64,000 nucleotides of DNA from Sistotremastrum niveocremeum HHB9708 (Eukaryota > Basidiomycota > Agaricomycetes > Sistotremastrales > Sistotremastraceae): positions 61,248-125,247 of the forward strand of contig KV419426.1 in the NCBI GenBank assembly GCA_001630475.1, read 5' to 3'. Of this stretch, positions 23,620 through 34,216 are shown piece by piece. Each line of letters begins with the position of its first letter. Position 1 is the stretch's first letter. Made by a program: the position numbers and the translations under genes. Below the pieces are notes generated by a model. It saw nothing but the letters and a program-made list of their open reading frames with translations. It searched no databases and was not told the origin of the DNA.

Positions 23620-25681
23620 ATGAACGTTGGCAATCAGCTCAGTCGAAGGGAGCTCTCAGCTCGTGGGCCCTCGCTTCGAACATCCGTTCCGGAGCTTATG
23701 GATGTTTTGGAGAGAACTTTCAACGATGCGTAAGTTCTTTGCTCTATCAGCTAGCTTCGCGTTCGTACAGTAGGGCGGGCTGACTCACAAACGGCGCTTT
23801 GACAGTCGAGAACTGGATACCTCTGTGCATGCTGCTCCTATATTCAGGGGAATGGCCAAACATTTGCGTTCGGCCTCCTCAATCCTGGGTCGAATATCAA
23901 ATATGCGAACACCCATCGGTCGCCTTCCGGACAAGGTGCTGACAAGAATTTTACTGTTTGCAAAACTGGCGCTTCGCGACGTATTCGTCGATAACGGATG
24001 CGTTATGGATCCTTGTCGATGGAATCATCTACTCCGCGTGTACGTCCGGCTTGTTTATCCATTTCTTCTTTCGCGACGTCTATATCGACACGTAGCTGTT
24101 CTCGGTGGACTACCATAATCCACGCAGATCCTCGGTTTTGGAGTTCGATCGATCTTACGTGGAATCGAACCACAATAGATCGCTTTCTCTCTCTGTCTGG
24201 AGACACTCTCCTTTCTTTACGAATTCCAGCATCGGCCGAATTTCCTCTTGATCGCCAAAATTTCCTCCTGTCCATCGCGAGACGCGCAGAAGACATCAAT
24301 ATCACACATCACTCGCGATTCAACGACTGCCGCCACACCAGAAAGCCGCGTAATCTTGTCGATACATCCTACACAAGTTCTGCCTTCAGCACAGAAGACG
24401 CATTTGCGGCCATACGATGTCTGGCAAAATCATTGATAGCCCCTGCGCCACATTTATCCCGGTTATCGGTGATCTGTTCGACTTACTCATTTTCTGGATC
24501 TTTCTGTCCTCCGCTACAACATCTATCGTCCTTAACCTCCCTCGAACTTCACGATTGCGAGCTAGGAAGGAATTGGAATGCGCGTGCCATGTTCCCAGCT
24601 TCTCTCCGTCGTATCCACTTTGCTTATCGCTCACCGGACCACTCTTCAGCAAAATCTGACATTGACATTGTTGACATTATCGACCTGATAGGTCACTGTC
24701 CTGAGCTCAACTCTCTGGATATCACGGGGATACACGTAAATCCTGCACCACCAAATTTTCAAATCCGAAATAAAGGCAACATATCTGCGCTGCAGCTTCG
24801 ATATCTCAGCATAGATGGCATGTCATCATCTGAATGGGACTTTCTCTCCTATCTCATTCTAGCGCCCTTCTTATTCGAGATACACTTCACGATTCCATCC
24901 AAATCCCAGATGTCTCTCTTACCTGCCTTCCTATGTTTGAGCGCAGCACAAGCTTCGCACGCGACACTCGTATTTGAGTGTAGCGTCATCACTTGCACAT
25001 ATTCAGGAAGGCAAACTGCTAACAATCTTGATTTCAAGCACGTTATCAGCATTCCTTGCAAACCAAACCATCCCTTCTCCCCAGACTACCAGCCGGGTCG
25101 GACCCAGGTCGTGGCCCAGATCATAAGTTTTGCGCAACTCAACTGTCTTACCATTGAAAATAACCATGGCATGGATCTTCGATGGGGGACTTTACTGGAA
25201 AACATGAGCTGTCTCGTTGCGCTGAATGTTCGGGGATTTATTGGGGCTGAATTTTTCGAGGCACTGGCAGGTAGGACGAGTACTGTGATGGTCTGCCCTC
25301 GGTTATTGTCTCTTGGCGTTCAAACATCCCACCATTGCTTTGACAGGGGAACAGCAACGGTGAGCACCTCATCTCAACTTGATATATGGTAACTCTGATG
25401 GGATCTAGATGGAATGGCGTTGGTGCTGGACAGACCCTTGGGAAGAAAGTCGATCACATTTATGGAATTGTCTGAGTTGGCGAATGCTCCGTGGCTACAA
25501 GTTGAAAAAATTGATCACCCATCCTCAGTGGCTCGCCGGAGGGAATATACCTCGTCTACTGATGATCGTTGACATAATCGAAGGTACCGATGGACCCACC
25601 ATCTGGTTCTGGCGTGCTTGTGGTAGATGGCGAGATTATATTGATGATCACAGAATAGATAGAGATTGGACGAAATACTAG
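23620..25681 (+). CDS. F-box/LRR-like protein, module B copy (626 residues)
   Basis: Exons 23620-23729, 23806-24039, 24096-25359 and 25409-25681 join through introns of 76, 56 and 49 nt (donors GTAAGT, GTACGT, GTGAGC) into 627 codons with the stop. Unlike copy A, introns 1, 2 and 3 here are not all multiples of 3, so splicing is needed for a continuous frame, which makes the shared intron positions convincing. The F-box-like motif reads GRLPDKVLTRILL, then after the splice RVCSRWTTIIHADPRFW. The LRR region includes LTSLELHDCELGRNW, CPELNSLDITGI and LVALNVRGFIGAEFFEAL; the last exon adds DPWEESRSHLWNC and ends in a basic, aromatic tail. The substrate is unknown. It is closest to the module C copy. 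Confidence 0.88.
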
Positions 25682-26539
25682 TAATACGAGTAGGACCCGA
25701 GGTGTCCGGCATGGGCTCTGCTTTGATATGTATTGTTTTTCTCTCAGGCTTGTGGCAGTATTGGCAGATAGAAATCATCGACCAAGTTTTGTAGCATGTA
25801 AAATCACTTTCGATGCGAGTCTTTGTCCCATATAGCTGCTCTTCTGCTCCTCTGCCGCGACTGATGCGAACGCGAAAGACGAGGCATAGTCCGGGCAGTG
25901 CATTCAGGGTCGGATTGACGAAGATTCTGCAGATTTGGGTATAAGTAGGCGAGTGGGTAGGAGATTGGTGCCAACTTCAAATATCCATTCTTCCAGCGTC
26001 CGCCAGCTCGACTCAAGTAGTATCATCATCAATGTATTCTCCGTCACACTCGCAGCCAACGGCCATGTATAGTACTCAAAACGCTACGCTCCTCTGACAT
26101 CTCCCTTGGAGTGCTTGATAATGGTACGATAAGTTTTGTCTTGCTGATTGAGCCACGAGCAAGCGCCAGACAGAATTTTGGTGACAATCGGACTATCGCA
26201 TCGACAGAATTCCGGAAGGAGGCAGGACTAGTACTTCTCAATTTTCATTCGACTGAAACCACATCTTTAATTTTATTGACTTGATTGAGTTACCGTAACG
26301 GTATGGCTCTTGCCAGTAATATTGATGGCGTAATACTACTTCCGCAGAAGGGGAGCGTGGATTGAGCTTGGCAGCCAGACATCATGCCCGTTATCTTACA
26401 ATCGAAAAATCATGAACATTTCGGAGGTCGAAGTATGCTATCAAGGCTACCCGTCGAGTACAGCTTTGAGAAGAGACAGCGTTCAACGGTAGAGATGCTA
26501 GCACGGTTTTGATCTGAGTGGTTCAGAGCTCGAGAGCGA

Positions 26540-28657
26540 TCATATCAATTGACATTCTGAGACGGGAGAGCTTGCAGATGCAGTGGAGATTCGTCTCCGA
26601 AATATTGAGATTTGAACCGGTGGCCACCTTGCTACTGGTATTGATGCGAAATTAGATTGACGGCAGCTTGGTTGAGCATGGCTGAAGCTTAAGGATGATG
26701 GTCGCCCAGATAAGTGAGCGCATCTTCGTGTAGCTCTCTTAAGGATGATCGGACTACTGGTTCTCAACGTGAGGACCTTAGGTGAACGAGATCGTGATCG
26801 GAAGCTTTGAGGCACTGGGAAGGAGGTCGTCAGCTTGTTCATATATATTACTAGAGAGGGACCACCACGCACCGAGAGCGTTCCTTTATATAGGCTGAAT
26901 ACTCCATCATCCACATTCTATGAGCTTGCACCGCCAAATGTCCTGCCTTCATCGCTTGAATCTCATTCGTCTTCAGACGCTAAGCGAATGGGCGTTAAGC
27001 ACGATTGATCTCCTTGGCATATCCACAAAGGTCTCGCGATGTTGAGGGCAGGCGATAGAGCAGTACGGATCGCTTGTCTTGAAATTGATCTCAAGAATCT
27101 AGCCGAGGAGAGGAGAGGAGTACGAGCGACTCCCGACCGAGCACGGCTGAAGACAAGCAAGGATGGTTTCATACTGGCAGACTTGAAAAGGTGTCAGCCT
27201 TTCTACAAGGGAAGCAAACTGTAATGTACGGAATAATACCCATCTGATCATTTACGACCGGACCTCGAGGCATTCGCTGACTCTTCGCTGACACTCTGAA
27301 ATTGAAGGTTCTGATAAGTTGATCTCAAAGGCGGATAGGAAAGACGGCCGTGACGCAGACCGAGCAAAGCTGACTTTCATCTCGAAAGATGAGCTGGACG
27401 GAGACGGTCGAAGGGATCGTATTCTTTTCAAACTGTGACCAGTAAGGGCACTAGAAAGCAGTAAGCATAAGAAAACACGAGTAAATGTATCCATACCGGC
27501 TACGCCGTGACATAGTGAAACCGCTTTCGACTGTTCTGTGAGCTATAAATTAACGTCCTGAATCTCTAGAGCTCAAACACATACTAGTACGCGCCGACGC
27601 CACTCAGACCCCTGAATTGGACAAAGCTGATGCGACTAGTGGAGGTTTGATATAGAGAGAGAGACGGGAACCATGCGTCAAGGCGCTGGGAGCGCGAAGG
27701 AGTAATTCGTCAGACCATCAATGACGATGACGCTTTCATTGCCTCGGACAGCCACGCGGCCTGAAGTTACAGTGAATGAAGTATCGAGACGAGATATATA
27801 TCAGAACGCACCAAGTACACGAGCGTATTCATATCGCCAGTTCGATACCTCCCCGTTCCTCAGGAGTGTCGCGATGACATGGACTCGTAGTGATACGCCA
27901 GGAGCCGAGCTCTCTGAAGCTGGACCTGGATCGGAAGCTTGACCCTTGAGCAACGGCTGTGATACGCATGACGTGGAGATCTGCAGCGAGTATCATAATG
28001 CAATGGTGCCACCAAGGATTTTTGAGCTGCACACATGGCATAAGTCTTGATCTCCTTCGAGCGGTCCTTCATTCGAATTGGCATGGTATGTCGGTCAAGA
28101 TGATAAGACACTCACAACGGCTCTACTTGCATCCCATGCTCCATTTGCTTGTGATGCGAGTTATTGTTCCAACGAACATCACACTCGCTCTTCGTCAACT
28201 TGGTGCCGATCTCTGAATGAGTGATCCTTGGCTCCGGCGTGAGCTTTTGAACAAGACATGCGGTGCAGAAAGGGATGAATAGGTTTCGTGAGGCCGAATC
28301 ATCGTCGCGGCATCCCAACAACTAGATAGGACTTGTTCAGAGAATCAGGGTAGCAGCCTTGTTTGTGAGAAATGAAGACTGACCAGAAGATGCACCCTTT
28401 ACAACAACATTCGGACGACTACGCATATTTCGGAATATTGAGCTGAAGCTATGGAGCCGTCGAAGTTCGTCGATCCCAACGCTTTTGTCGGAGACCAACA
28501 AGGTTCGCCGAGGACAAAGTGAAAGTGGCCGATGGGTAGCACCTGCGGGAGCATGAGCTTTTGAAAAGTCTGACCATTACATAGAGGAAACGCACCTAAA
28601 GCTAAACTGGGTAGAGGTGTATACTTGAGCTGCCGACGACTCCAGCGCCCTCCCCAT
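26540..28657 (-). pseudogene. Convergent unknown gene of the module, copy B
   Basis: The gene runs toward the F-box gene on the minus strand. Exon 1 (28657-28596) starts MGRALESSAAQVY, matching MARVLKWSAAQVI of copy D, and ends with the same phase and a GTGCGT donor. Exon 2 carries a TAG (in ..TSTAP-stop..) where D has a cysteine codon. A later open exon at 28321-28112 (CRDDDSASRNLFIPFCTACL, PEPRITHSEI, TKSECDVR) ends at a GTGAGT donor, and the next begins after TGTGCAG at about 28025. A downstream block (SFTVTSGRVAVRGNESVIVI) is shared with C, and a 3' block near 26.6 kb (QPSCRQSN.., RWPPVQ) with C and D. The family is not recognised; a minimum of one nonsense lesion makes it a likely pseudogene. 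Confidence 0.5.
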
Positions 28658-28900
28658 GCTCACGTCGCGAGAAGAGGTTAGGAAAGGTCAGAACTTTCCA
28701 CACCAAGAGGACTACCAAAACAAAATCATGGAAGATGAATGAGGCAGTCGGGCAGAAGAAAGTCAAGACGAATTGAAGAAACGGCGGTGGCATTAAAGCG
28801 TTTATTTGATGAAATCGGACGTCCAAATTAGCAAGCAGACGATATCACGCTGAACGAAAGACATCGATTATTCTTGAAGCGCACTGAAGTACACCATGAA

Positions 28901-29534
28901 TGTTGAGGTATCGACGAGGATGCAGGACATCTGGACGACGTTGAGTTGCAATTCCGTTATCTCCGTGGACATCGAGTACTCAACCGCATCTAACCATCCA
29001 GCCTCATGCCTCGAAGTCTTTCAACGTTTGATGATCACATATATTGAGAGCATCGGCCAGTCAGAGGAACCCAGGTGTGAGCGTTCCATACGTTTGGATG
29101 AGGCCTGAGCCTGAAACTGTGGTTCGATAGACGACGACGACAGCGCAATGACTGATTTAAAAACGAGAAAAAAGATCCGCTCAGGTATGCAAAGGGTGTT
29201 CAAAGATATTGGTTATAGAAGTAACCACTGATGACCCTCTCGTCTAGCGATCTCTTCGTATTTTCGTGTCCTCTCGAGTGATTATATCAGGCGCATACTG
29301 GGATGGAACTATGATCCCAGGCCTTCTATCCTCATGGCCACTCACAGCTAAGGCTCGCACATGTGGGACTACGCTGCTCGAGATCTCTCGGCAGATCTAT
29401 TGCCTGTTCCTAGCCTAGATGTGATTGTCCGATTCTTTGGCTCGTGTGAATACTCTCAGGCGATCCAGCTACGACTACGCTGGCTCTTACTCTCGTATCA
29501 CGTCCTCAACACACCTTGAGCTTATCATATCAAC
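28901..29534. other. Intergenic between module B and the UstYa-like relic
   Basis: Only short frames. The last 200 bp precede an ATG at 29535 and contain pyrimidine-rich stretches typical of a fungal leader, but no clear TATA box. Confidence 0.4.
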
Positions 29535-30073
29535 ATGAGCTACCAGCCTCTTCTATCTCATTCTGGGCTTGATCGCGTCGAGAAGTACGATGACAATGAG
29601 ACGCCTGGATCAATAGAGGCGGATAGTGAAGATTATCCTCAGCCGACTCCAAGCAGGGCGACGATGTTCGCATTGGTGGCCTCCCTTTCCTTCTCCGTCT
29701 TCCTGAATATACTGTTCGGGATCCTCCTGTATGGGCGAACCTCTCCCTCCGAGATCAAGCTGTCACGAGCTGGGTCGGCTGAACAGCTATATTGTAAGTT
29801 CTTACCTTCATCCGAGATCAAGGATCGCTTCTGAGCCAGCATTTGTACAGCTCCCGCCCGTGAAGCTATCAGATACGAGCAGAAGGTCTTCGATGAGCTG
29901 GGTACTCGGACGATCTAGCACGGTCCTCCCAACGATGAGACGGATCAGGCTTGGTATGATCTTTATATGGGTAAGCCTCTCCCGGTATATCAGGATGATC
30001 TTCTAGACGAATCAATTATTTGTGAACAGTCGGCCTGTCTCGAATGAGAAAGGAAGAAGCGGCTATGCTGTGA
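29535..30073 (+). pseudogene. UstYa-like (DUF3328) gene, N-terminal part only, broken
   Basis: Exons 29535-29793, 29851-29970 and from 30030 follow GT..AG introns of 57 and 59 nt. The translation has the family layout: a polar N-terminus, one membrane segment at about residues 45-65 (FALVASLSFSVFLNILFGIL), then SPAREAIRYEQKVFDELGTR, GPPNDETDQAWYDLY and VGLSRMRKEEAAML. UstYa-like proteins are membrane-anchored oxidases or cyclases of fungal secondary metabolite pathways and need two HxxHC motifs, which are missing here. A TAG at 29916-29918 replaces the usual tyrosine before HGPP and a TGA at 30071-30073 ends the frame just where the second half should begin. Sequence beyond is unrelated to the family. 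A matching C-terminal part lies at 47783-48179 on the other strand. Confidence 0.75.
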
Positions 30074-30990
30074 ATACCGAAAACAACCGTGCCAGACTTG
30101 CCTCCTCTCGAGATCACTTTGAGCCATCCCCTCTCTTACTCGTGGAACCCAAGAGTCGTCGCCATCATCAAGCAGCTGTGGTATTCATTCGCAGACTGCG
30201 CTGGCTCTAAAGCCACGATGAAATCGCGAATCCGTTTCCATAAATATGAGATTGTGGCAGAAGCTTCTGTGAGTACAGTGTCTTCTGGATTGGGATCGCA
30301 TAGTGATAGGATTAATTTTTGCTCCTCAGCTAGTACAGTGGGAGAGACGAAGGTCCAAAACGTTGCTCTAGCAGCTCAGCTGCAGAGATCCGACACTGTC
30401 CTGCGAGGAGAAGCATCCGCAGCAGAGCAATTTCAAGACGTTTGGGTACTCCAAAAATATCCCGGCACCTCGTCGAACTATGTGCGTCCTCTTTTCAGCG
30501 TAATAGTCCGTACCTCAAGGAATTCCTAGTCCGTGTTCCGCATTCGGGCATGTGGAAAACGGCCATACGACCCTTGTCCGTGATGACCGTAGTCCTGGCT
30601 TACGTCCGAAACCTGCCTATAACAAACTCAACTCGGGAACACAGATACTCCAAGTGCCTGCGGGCATCGCTGGGAAAAACTTGTGCGTAGATACTTTTTC
30701 CTGGATGAAGGCCTGTTCGGTGCTACCCCACTCTCGCTCAAGCTGACTTCTTGTAAAGATGGACAAGGCCGAACGCTCATAACGTCCCGTTCCTTCACCT
30801 CGAATCCCTGCAGGGCGAATTTGCGCTTCGCTCCTGTAACCTACGACTTGGGCCCAAGAAATCTGTCACCTGGAGTCATTCATGCTTCGCCTCAATTTGA
30901 TCGATCTATCTCATTTCCTCCAACCGCCGATAAGCAGGATATCCGGGTTGTGATCCCATGGGGCGAAAGATGAGGAAAATGGGACTCGCA
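30074..30990 (+). other. Unrecognised coding-like stretch after the UstYa-like relic
   Basis: A frame from 30089 (MPDLPPLEITLSHPLSYSWN, then SFADCAGSKATMKSRIRFHK) stays open to a good GTGAGT donor near 30270; after an AG near 30330 the continuation (LVQWERRRSKTLL) soon stops. Further frames at 30442-30690 and 30683-30973 are open but in other phases. These may be pieces of a decayed gene that follows directly on the truncated UstYa-like gene. No family recognised. Confidence 0.3.
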
Positions 30991-31190
30991 GGCATCAGTA
31001 GGAGCTATCGTTAGACAAGCGAAAGCCCGCCTTGGAATACTCTCCATTGCATCCTGTGTACGTATTCCCCTTTGCACTCTTGTTGTTATCAATCCTGACA
31101 TTCTGGTGCGTCTGATCAGTTCGAGGGTCCTCCATCAAATCTGAGAGGAAATTTATTACACCGGATTCGGTGGCGGAACTAGTCAAAACC
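30750..31190 (-). repeat. Inverted-repeat partner of 12.43-12.95 kb
   Basis: Read on the minus strand, the blocks GGAGAGTATTCCAAGGCGGG, CATCTTTCGCCCC and GAGCGAAGCGCAAATTCG follow the same order as at 12.6-12.9 kb. The pair is diverged (roughly 60-70% by eye), older than the R1 copies 1 and 2. Confidence 0.5.
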
Positions 31191-32152
31191 CCGCTGGCTT
31201 CTCAACATCCATAGGCAGACTTCTACTGCCGGCGCTGCTCAGACATAAGATAGCAGAGAACTGGGTGACTGGAGGACAATCCCGTCTCTGAGTGATGCTT
31301 TCGTAGTATGCTTCCACTCATTCTACTGCTGACAATGTCTAACTTGGACTCAGGGTGCAGATCGCCGAGCCCCGAAGAAACAGAGACGATGTCATCATAA
31401 TTCCCTTGCAGAGATGGCCAAGTGGGTACATTCGGAACAATGGGAGTGTTCATCGCCGCAGCTTTCCTTCGAGGATCGTCAAGTTCTGTAACCATTCGGC
31501 ATCATCTTCGGTGCAAGGGCGATTAGCCTTGCTCCGCAGGTTGGAGGATACGGCGGGGCTTAAGATCTCTCAATGATATCGCAGAGGTATCGTGTTTGGC
31601 CGTTTTCGGTCAGCTTGCGACAGGTATGACCTCTTGGTATATTGCGCGTCGCTGACTTTCTCCGAAGGACGTTTTGGCTTCCATGCCCCCAGGACTCTTT
31701 ATGAGGGCGTCGGGATTGACTGCGATGCCGTGCCCTCAGCTATGACAGTTGCTCCCTTGTAGGCTTCGACAGGAGACTAAGATCATGACGATCGGTGTTT
31801 GCGTGCTGCATCAAAATAGATCATCACAGGAAAATGCTGGCATCGTTACATACTGTGAAGCTATGCTGAAAGAGAGGGAAAGAGCCTTTTGATGGACCAA
31901 CGTTCATCTTGGAGGGCTGTCTGGCGAGGCCAAACTCGAGGGCGGCAATATCAGAACTGTCCGAAGATTTGGTAGCCGCATCAGGAAGGTTGGAGTCAGG
32001 ATGGTTTTTGGAGAACATGCGACTCAGTAGTGATGGGCATGAAGGTCTTATAGCTCTAGTAGCATAAGGAATGCTTTATGGAACAATACACCCTGTCATG
32101 TTCAGAGGATTATGTCTCGGCATGACCTCGTGCAGCACCACAAAAGACCAGA
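31191..32152. other. No supportable gene
   Basis: A minus-strand frame at 31495-31223 (90 codons; RRKAAAMNTPIVPNVPTW) is the only plausible coding stretch and may be one exon of something decayed. The remainder up to the R1 repeat has only short frames. Confidence 0.35.
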
Positions 32153-33310
32153 ATAAACAAAAGCCCAGGAGAATCACCGCGCAACCCACAGCCAGGACTG
32201 TTATGGCGAGGGATGGCGGAGATGGCCAGGGGCCAAAGGGAAGGGGGAAACATGCGCCGCACGACCGACAAGCAGCTCATCCGACACACGAGTCCCCAGA
32301 AGAGAAAGACACTACCCCCGCAAATCAGCCATCGCGACCGGATTCCAGCTCACGAAAAACCAACAGAGGGAGCAACGAAAGCCAGAAACGAACGCATCAC
32401 CCAGAGCCGTGGCAGCGCCGGAAAACCAGCAAAGCACGGCCCATACGAGATCAGCAGACCACAGCCAACGACCGTCCCTACAGCACACCCTGACCGACCA
32501 GCAGCTCGTAATGTGAAGTGGGAGAGATCGCGGGCCATGGCCCTAGGAAGAAAGGCGAGGAGGGAAGAGAATGGGGGAGTTCCGACATAGGATGCCGTGG
32601 TTATATAGACGAAATTCATGGTTCAAGCTCAGTCAGCTGTCGTTGCTTGTGAATAATCCGGTGACTCACCACAAGAGGGGATTCCAAGTCCATCAGTCAT
32701 CCTCACACTCAGCAACGACGTTCGTGGTTCACCCAGAGATGGAATGCAGAGACAATGCTATCGAGCACGTCTGTCAGCGATTCAAGACATGAATAAGCCA
32801 ATAGATTCACCTCAAGAGGGCAGTTTTAGAATCAGTCAGCGTTCCATGAAGACAGAAATGAAAGTGCATGAAGAGAGCGCGTCGTTACAGAAAGTGCTAT
32901 AGCCTGAGCGGAAGCAGAAGAAGGCGCCTGCCGGACTTCGGCAGCAACGTCGCGTCTGAGCTCTATCCTGCTTAGGCTCACTCAAATTTATTCTGCTGTC
33001 CTCTCGAAATTCGCCTCTAGTTCTCTGTCTCCTACGCAACAGCTGCTCGTGATCCTGAGAAAAGTAAACAGCAGAATATCTATAAAATAACGGCAATAAT
33101 CGGAACTTTCTCTCTCTCAACCGTCGATGCGGGACTGTGGAAGGGTGGCGGAGCGGAGCAGGGGTGGAGCGACTGCGTTGCGGGAGGCGGCGATGTTGCG
33201 TGAGCGACGTGGCTGCCGTAGCGACAATGTTGCAGGGGCCCCGACTTTGCAGGAGCAGCCTGGACGCGTAGCGTTGGGGGTTCGTTGGCGGGGAGTGAGG
33301 AGGGCAAACA
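32153..33310 (-). repeat. Dispersed repeat R1, copy II (about 1.2 kb, inverted)
   Basis: It matches copy I (10885-12080) in inverted orientation throughout, and its left 332 bp match bases 1-334 almost perfectly. The copy carries TATAAAATAACGGC near 33083 on the plus strand. Frames on either strand (for example 32071-32493 plus, 33120-32836 minus) are not conserved as proteins in copy I. Sequence context and lack of coding suggest a non-autonomous or solo element. Confidence 0.75.
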
Positions 33311-33601
33311 ATTCTGTCTTATCTTTGCTCTCTCCCTGGAATCTCGATGCTATCGTCTCAGTCTGTTCTGATCTCCGGGATGGTCATCGTAAGTTATTTC
33401 ATTATTGAATCACCCGGGTCTACCAGAGACATCATGATCTCGACTCGAAGAGCTTTCCGCGCAGTAACCGTCGATTCGTGTCGCAAGGTAAGCGAATTCG
33501 TGCGCTCATTACCTACAGTATTCATCCGACGTTCATATATCTATTCTTCCCGCTGCTTTTCTCGAGAACAATTGTCGGTAGCATCGACAGTGACACACCG
33601 A

Positions 33602-34216
33602 CTATGAAACATGATGCGTTTCCAGAGAACCATCAATATCTTGATTCTTGACATTCGCCGTTGATTTCAATTTGCACTTTTGTATTTGACACTCACTGGC
33701 CGTCCCTATCACATAGAAATAGATGAATGTTTGTTTTATCCCAGTATGGATGTGACACCTACGTGGAAGGTCATCATGAATATTGGAATCGTCATGGTCG
33801 AGACACACGAGAGGCTGCATGGTGCACTTAGCCACTTGCTGCTTCGTCTTGAAGTTATATGGTCCTTCTTGGAGGCGGGGGTGAGGGAATTCCGATGGCG
33901 CACTTGAGATCACGACTGGAGAAGTCTCATGATCGTAAGCCAGATGCTGAAATCGTACGGTGAGGGGAAGGACTGCGTTGAGGCGAGCTGAGAGTTCAGT
34001 GTGGTTGTGGTGCATGTGCTGAACCAGACGAGATCTATTGCTGTGAGGTGACATCGAGAATAGTTTCCCTATGATTGGCGTTGTCCGGTGGTGTTGTCTG
34101 TCTTCTGGGCACGGTTGGCTGGTGAGAGCTACCAGAACAAGATTCGTTGTCCGAGGTAGGTAAAAGAACAATTTCCGTAGCCGACGCACCAGCACTTGGC
34201 TTATCTGCTCGATCAC
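33602..34216 (-). CDS. Hypothetical 204-codon open frame
   Basis: This is the longest uninterrupted minus-strand frame in its neighbourhood, starting at 34216 (MIEQISQVLVRRLRKLFFYL), with a basic amphipathic N-terminus and a hydrophobic TTNLVLVAL segment that might be a signal or targeting peptide. The rest is His- and Ser-rich with no motif I know. A YFYVIG stretch lies near the C-terminus. No homologue in the window and no splice evidence; it could be real or chance. Confidence 0.3.
   Translation of the reverse strand: MIEQISQVLVRRLRKLFFYLPRTTNLVLVALTSQPCPEDRQHHRTTPIIGKLFSMSPHSNRSRLVQHMHHNHTELSARLNAVLPLTVRFQHLAYDHETSPVVISSAPSEFPHPRLQEGPYNFKTKQQVAKCTMQPLVCLDHDDSNIHDDLPRRCHIHTGIKQTFIYFYVIGTASECQIQKCKLKSTANVKNQDIDGSLETHHVS

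Larger units (their letters stand above)
21400..28900 (+). repeat. Duplicated module, unit B (most complete copy)
   Basis: Unit B contains the upstream relic (about 21.5-22.2 kb), the promoter region with shared blocks (GACGGACTGCATATAT; ACAATAAGG; GCTCCTGCAGG), the F-box gene (23620-25681), the shared 3' flank (GTTTTGTAGCATGTA), and the convergent minus-strand gene running to its ATG at 28657. Similarity to D extends to about 28.9 kb (56.4 kb in D). B and C are the most alike over the F-box gene and the minus-strand gene. Confidence 0.7.
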
